Shown: piece after piece, positions 59,948-64,000 of the stretch | Position numbering within the stretch: the first letter of the stretch is position 1 | Layout: every line of letters begins with the position of its first letter | Origin: Oxyruncus cristatus | Taxonomy: Eukaryota > Chordata > Aves > Passeriformes > Cotingidae | Direction of reading: 5' to 3' | NCBI GenBank assembly: GCA_013399855.1 | Contig: VXAY01004337.1 | Location: forward strand, 1,150,068-1,214,067 | Length of the DNA: 64,000 nucleotides | The notes under the pieces: generated by a model | What the model was told of the DNA's origin: nothing | The model's input: only the letters and a program-made list of their open reading frames with translations | The model's database searches: none | Position numbers and translations under genes: made by a program

Positions 59948-62900
59948 TTTATGAAAGAAAAAAGAAATCCTCATTCAGTCTTTCTTATGTAAACCAGAAT
60001 TTAAGAATTATTGTGTGAACTTTGAAATGAGTACTCTTTGCTTTGTTCCAAAAGCCCTGTTCGGGCTCCTCCAGTGATGGTGTTAATCAGATGTTTTCTC
60101 TGATCAGCAAATAGACTTTGGTAAAGAACGAAGCTCCTTTGCTTTGGAACAAGAGATTTCCAGCTTATTTCAAGGTCTGAAATATCTTCAAACTCCTGAC
60201 TGCTATGTCAAATCTAAGTACATTCTCCTGAATCTTCTTTTGGCGGGTGCAATCATTACCTTGCTGAGTTTCAGGATTAAGTATGTGGGGTTGTAGAATT
60301 CATTTGATACCTTCAACCTGGGGAGTTTCATGACCTGACTATCACTGTGGTAGAAAACACTGCACAAATTCTAAAATTTAATTTCATGCTCCATTCGTTT
60401 TTGTGTCACTGCTTGTTCTGTGACACCCAGACCTGAAAGTCTGTCTACCCTTCCTTTCACATAAACATGTGGAAAGACAGTAACATTTGAATAGACATTC
60501 TAATTCCAATTTTCCAGCATCTGCTGAAAAACTCAGAATTAATTGTAGCCTTGCCCATCTCAATTATCAAGCAAGCAGTAGGTAGCAGAGGATGTTTAGA
60601 GAACTCTCCCAGGGAGCAAGAGATGTCCAAATGAATAATAAGAAAGCTGTCCCTCCTCAACCATAGCACAGCAGAAGGCAACAAATGTAGCCAAGGTTAT
60701 ACTAATCAATATACATTTAATTATTATTTAATTATTGAACCTTCCCATCTGATGCTGACCAATCAGTTTACAGATTTTTGTCAAAAGCTAGATGGATAAG
60801 TTTCTCTCTGGATGGATGGATTTGGCTTAAAACAAGCAGTGATTCAGACAAAGGGACATACATCATTTTTAATTGACGAAGGCTAGCCCCTGAACACAAT
60901 TATTCAAAGCTTAATGCCAACTAATGAGCCTGCAGTGCAACACCATTGTAGCACTTTGGCTTGAAGTTAGTTCTTCTAAACTACCACTTAATTGTTTCAG
61001 TTCATATTATTTGGATCTATGAATAAACATGCATTTTCCTTGGGGCTTTTCTAACCTTTTCTTGCTGTGGTGAACAAAGTACAATTTCTTTTCAATTTTG
61101 GTTTTGACTAAAGCGTTTTGACTGAAGCACTGCTGGTTTTCTAAATTCTAATACGAATTTTTCAGGGTAGCATCACTGTACTACATGGACTGTGCTGAAA
61201 TCTGTGATTAAAAGTGCAAATGGAAAATATGAGTCAATGTGCTGTTTTTCCTAAAGTCCCTGCTGCTTCTACAAGTTCTTAATTTAAATACCATTAGCTT
61301 TATTTGAAAACAGTTCTGTCCAGAAATATAGTGTACAACAACATACAATAATCTTTGCCAGTGAAATGCCTTTATCACAATTTTTAATTAACTTTAATTA
61401 ACTAACATGAATTCAACAGGATTTCAAATTACCCAACGGTTGCTTATTATTTTTGCCACTTTTCTAGCACTTTTTTCTAGCCCTCTTTGAAAATTCTGTA
61501 CCTGAGAAATGAATTATAAATCCAGAATAGTAAGACTAATTTTAAAGTTAACAGCTGTCATGGACTGAGCATGCAAATATCCTTGCTTTGCCCTAAATTG
61601 CTTGTTAACAAGAGAAGGAGCACACTAACCAGCTAAGCTTGCAAGTTTCAACTTATGCATTTTATGTTTTTTATCCTAGATTTTGGAGGTTTTGCTATTG
61701 AAAGTAAATGAAGAAAGCTTTGAAAATCTCATTGTGTAGGCAAAAGTTGGTGATGATTTACTTCCAAGAACACCCGAATCATGCACTGGTGTTTTATAAC
61801 ATCAACAGAGCCATCTGCAATCTTTGGTTGAGGTCAAGAACTCAAAAGCCAAAAGGGAGCCTCCTCATAAGCAGCAAGTGAGAAACTAAGCTTCAAGGAA
61901 CTGGGCTTTTAAGTCAATCATTTAACATTATAAATAGAATCTGGGGGTCAAAAAAAGGGTGGTAAAAAGGTGGGTAAATTCTCATATACATACCAATGAA
62001 CAGACTTAAATGATGTTAGGCAAATCTCTGCCTAGTTTGAGAGCTGGAACTTGGTTTGTGTATCAGAAAAACAAAAAATATGAGTGAGTTCATCAATTAA
62101 TTTTAATATGTTGGAGATAACATGTTGAATTAGTCATATTCTGTTACTGAAATGGTATGCATTTGTAATAAAAATATTTGGCAATAAGAAGAATCATATG
62201 AATTTACCCCTACATATTTGAGATATTTTTGAGGAAAACTGTGGATTTGAAACCAGAGGTTTTTTTTTTCTGGTAAGACATGGTAAAAAGGGAAGTACAG
62301 ACATAGGAAAAGGTGATTTTACATGGACTTGAAGATAATTTTGAAGGTCATAAAAGCAGATGTTCAGTCTTGACAGGGTTGGATATCCTAAAAGTAAAAT
62401 GACTGGTTTAAATTACAAATGCATACTGTGTCAGTTAAAATTAGACCACGAGAAATCGCAGCTGCTTGAAGTAGGATAGCCAACTGCACTCCAGTCCATC
62501 TGCCAACCTCCACTGTTTTCTTTCAGGGGTAAAACAAAATATACATAAGATAAGAGAAGTTATTTAAGATAAGGAATGGCACAGTTCCTTTCCTAATCAC
62601 TCATGGCCAACACCACTTCACTGTGACTGTCATAGTGTGTAATATATCCCTCTTTCTATCATATCCCCAAGTCATAGATGTGGGGCCTCTCTTGCCAGGA
62701 GAAATGTGCTTTGTATTTATTTGCTGTTCTGAATATGGCTGGTGAGATGGCTGCAGCTGTTGTATAATTGTGTTATCTAATATGGGTAAATAAGAGCATC
62801 ATCTGGACTCTTGCCCATCCCAACAGTTTTGAGTTTTTTAGTTTATCTTTTCTTTGGGATCTATTTGGGCTTTTTTGATTGCTTGTTTTCATTTTTGTTT

Positions 62901-62943
62901 GGTTTGGTTTGGTTTGGTTTTTGGTTGGTTGGTTGGGTTTGGG
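62901..62943 (+). repeat. GGTTT/GGTT tandem tract, G-quadruplex type
   Basis: Four GG-TTT units, then GG-TT units, ending GGGTTTGGG. Nine or more GG doublets separated by 2-5 T on one strand satisfy a two-tetrad quadruplex pattern. Flanked on both sides by more T/G-rich sequence. The 63-codon frame across it is not a gene. Confidence 0.85.
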
Positions 62944-64000
62944 TTTTTTCCCTTTTTGTTTGATTTGTTTTGTTTATTTTTTAATGAGTGTAGGGAAAAT
63001 ATCCTGGTCATTTTATTTATGATAAATATTTTCTCAAATGGTTAGTCCTACAAAGACTGCTTGGTCTTACTCTGAGGCATGGATGACTATATATTTCAGG
63101 AGCTACACTGAAAATGTATGTTCTGTATGTCAAAAGAAAACTGTTTTTGTGTTTAACTTTACAAGGACAGTGTTTGCACAGGAGACATTAGTATGATTTA
63201 CCAAGGGTGTGCAAACCCTGCACTCACAGAGGATGCATTGCCCAGGCTGTTTGGGAGTTGCATTGAATTAGCCTTTGCTTTTTCTTCTTTAAGCAGATAT
63301 GGCTTGTGGGCATACAACTTCAGAAAGGGTCACTACCTTTGCAATGCATATTTGGTTTTCCATCTCAAAGTGAGAGGAAAGGCAGTTCTACTGCTTGGGA
63401 TGGGCCCACCACAACCAGCTTCAGAGATTTGCATAACCATTATCAAGGAAGCTCAGACAGTACACAGGAGTCCTAATGGCCATGTGAAGAAAAAGCACAA
63501 AAACCCCAAATAAAAGTGCTCTGGAAGTATGAGAGAAGAGAAAGATTTGTGTTACAGCTGGATAGCAGGGAATAGTGTTGAAAGGGAAATAAAAAACAGG
63601 AGTGACATCAGCATGGGAAAGGGTCAAATTAAAAAGTAGAGAAATGGCTGTAAGAAACATACGTATCTATGCATAATTTAGAGTGAAAAAGTGGAAGAGT
63701 CAACAAATTATAAAAAATTGTTTTTTCTATAAATTAATGTGTCTTGATGATACTTATTCCTAGAATATTATTAAACATTATACACCAAAATACACTTTCA
63801 TGTATACGCAGGTATGAATATGGAATGTACAAAAGAATGCGAGAGGGTGCTGCTATAAATATGTGAAGAAGCTGGTGTTCTGCATCTGTGTTCCTCAGTT
63901 AGACTTGTGCAAGAGTCCTATGGGATCCTTCAGGTTCCTGACATTCCTATAACCATACCAATGGCAATGGTGGTGTAGCAGGCAGCTCTGCAGTGCCCAT
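62944..64000. other. Unique non-coding sequence
   Basis: No gene or repeat recognised. A 106-codon plus frame at 63193-63513 has no recognisable domain. Confidence 0.5.

Larger units (their letters stand above)
57361..62900. other. Unique non-coding stretch
   Basis: About 5.5 kb. A mildly GC-richer patch (57700-58060) is not a CpG island. Frames of 106-107 codons there overlap antisense, and a 150-codon plus frame at 58784-59236 crosses a T13 run; none is recognisable. Low-complexity TTTG repeats lie at 59905-59947. Confidence 0.55.

Overview
The window looks like non-coding DNA from a bird nuclear genome. This rests on CR1 retrotransposon 3' ends with the ATTCTATG-type tail, two ERVL-like avian LTRs, old MIR relics, AT-rich and CpG-poor unique sequence, and no bacterial-style gene packing. 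One base is an N (15413), which fits a draft assembly. The species cannot be named from this sequence.

No protein-coding gene, exon, tRNA, rRNA or snRNA could be supported. The longest open frames (175, 153, 150 and 143 codons) are scattered on both strands, resemble no family I recognise, and two of them run through CR1 copies. The window is best read as intergenic DNA or the inside of a very long intron. Short exons or lncRNA exons cannot be excluded by eye.

Layout: 1-6.1 kb is unique sequence with two minus-strand CR1 tails (861-1115, 5947-6085) and an unusual interlocked repeat (3761-3863). 6.1-14.9 kb is unique sequence with a full CRE palindrome. 14944-15580 is a complete solo LTR on the minus strand with a 5-bp target-site duplication. 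15.6-35.2 kb is mostly unique, with small tandem repeats and a cluster of transcription-factor-like sites near 34.2 kb. 35.2-41.5 kb is denser in repeats: CR1, MIR, an ERVL LTR with its own TATA and poly(A) signals, a perfect hairpin, and another CR1. 41.5-57.4 kb holds two possible ancient palindromic repeat relics, a CR1 of the variant that ends near 'gtgtgac', a much older reptile-type CR1, and a MIR. 57.4-64 kb is unique apart from T/G-rich low-complexity tracts, including a G-quadruplex-type GGTTT run.

There are no genes here to link into a pathway. Useful signals are the repeat layers of different ages, the intact solo LTR, the hairpin and interlocked repeats, and a few candidate regulatory islands. 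I found no convincing undescribed multi-gene system.
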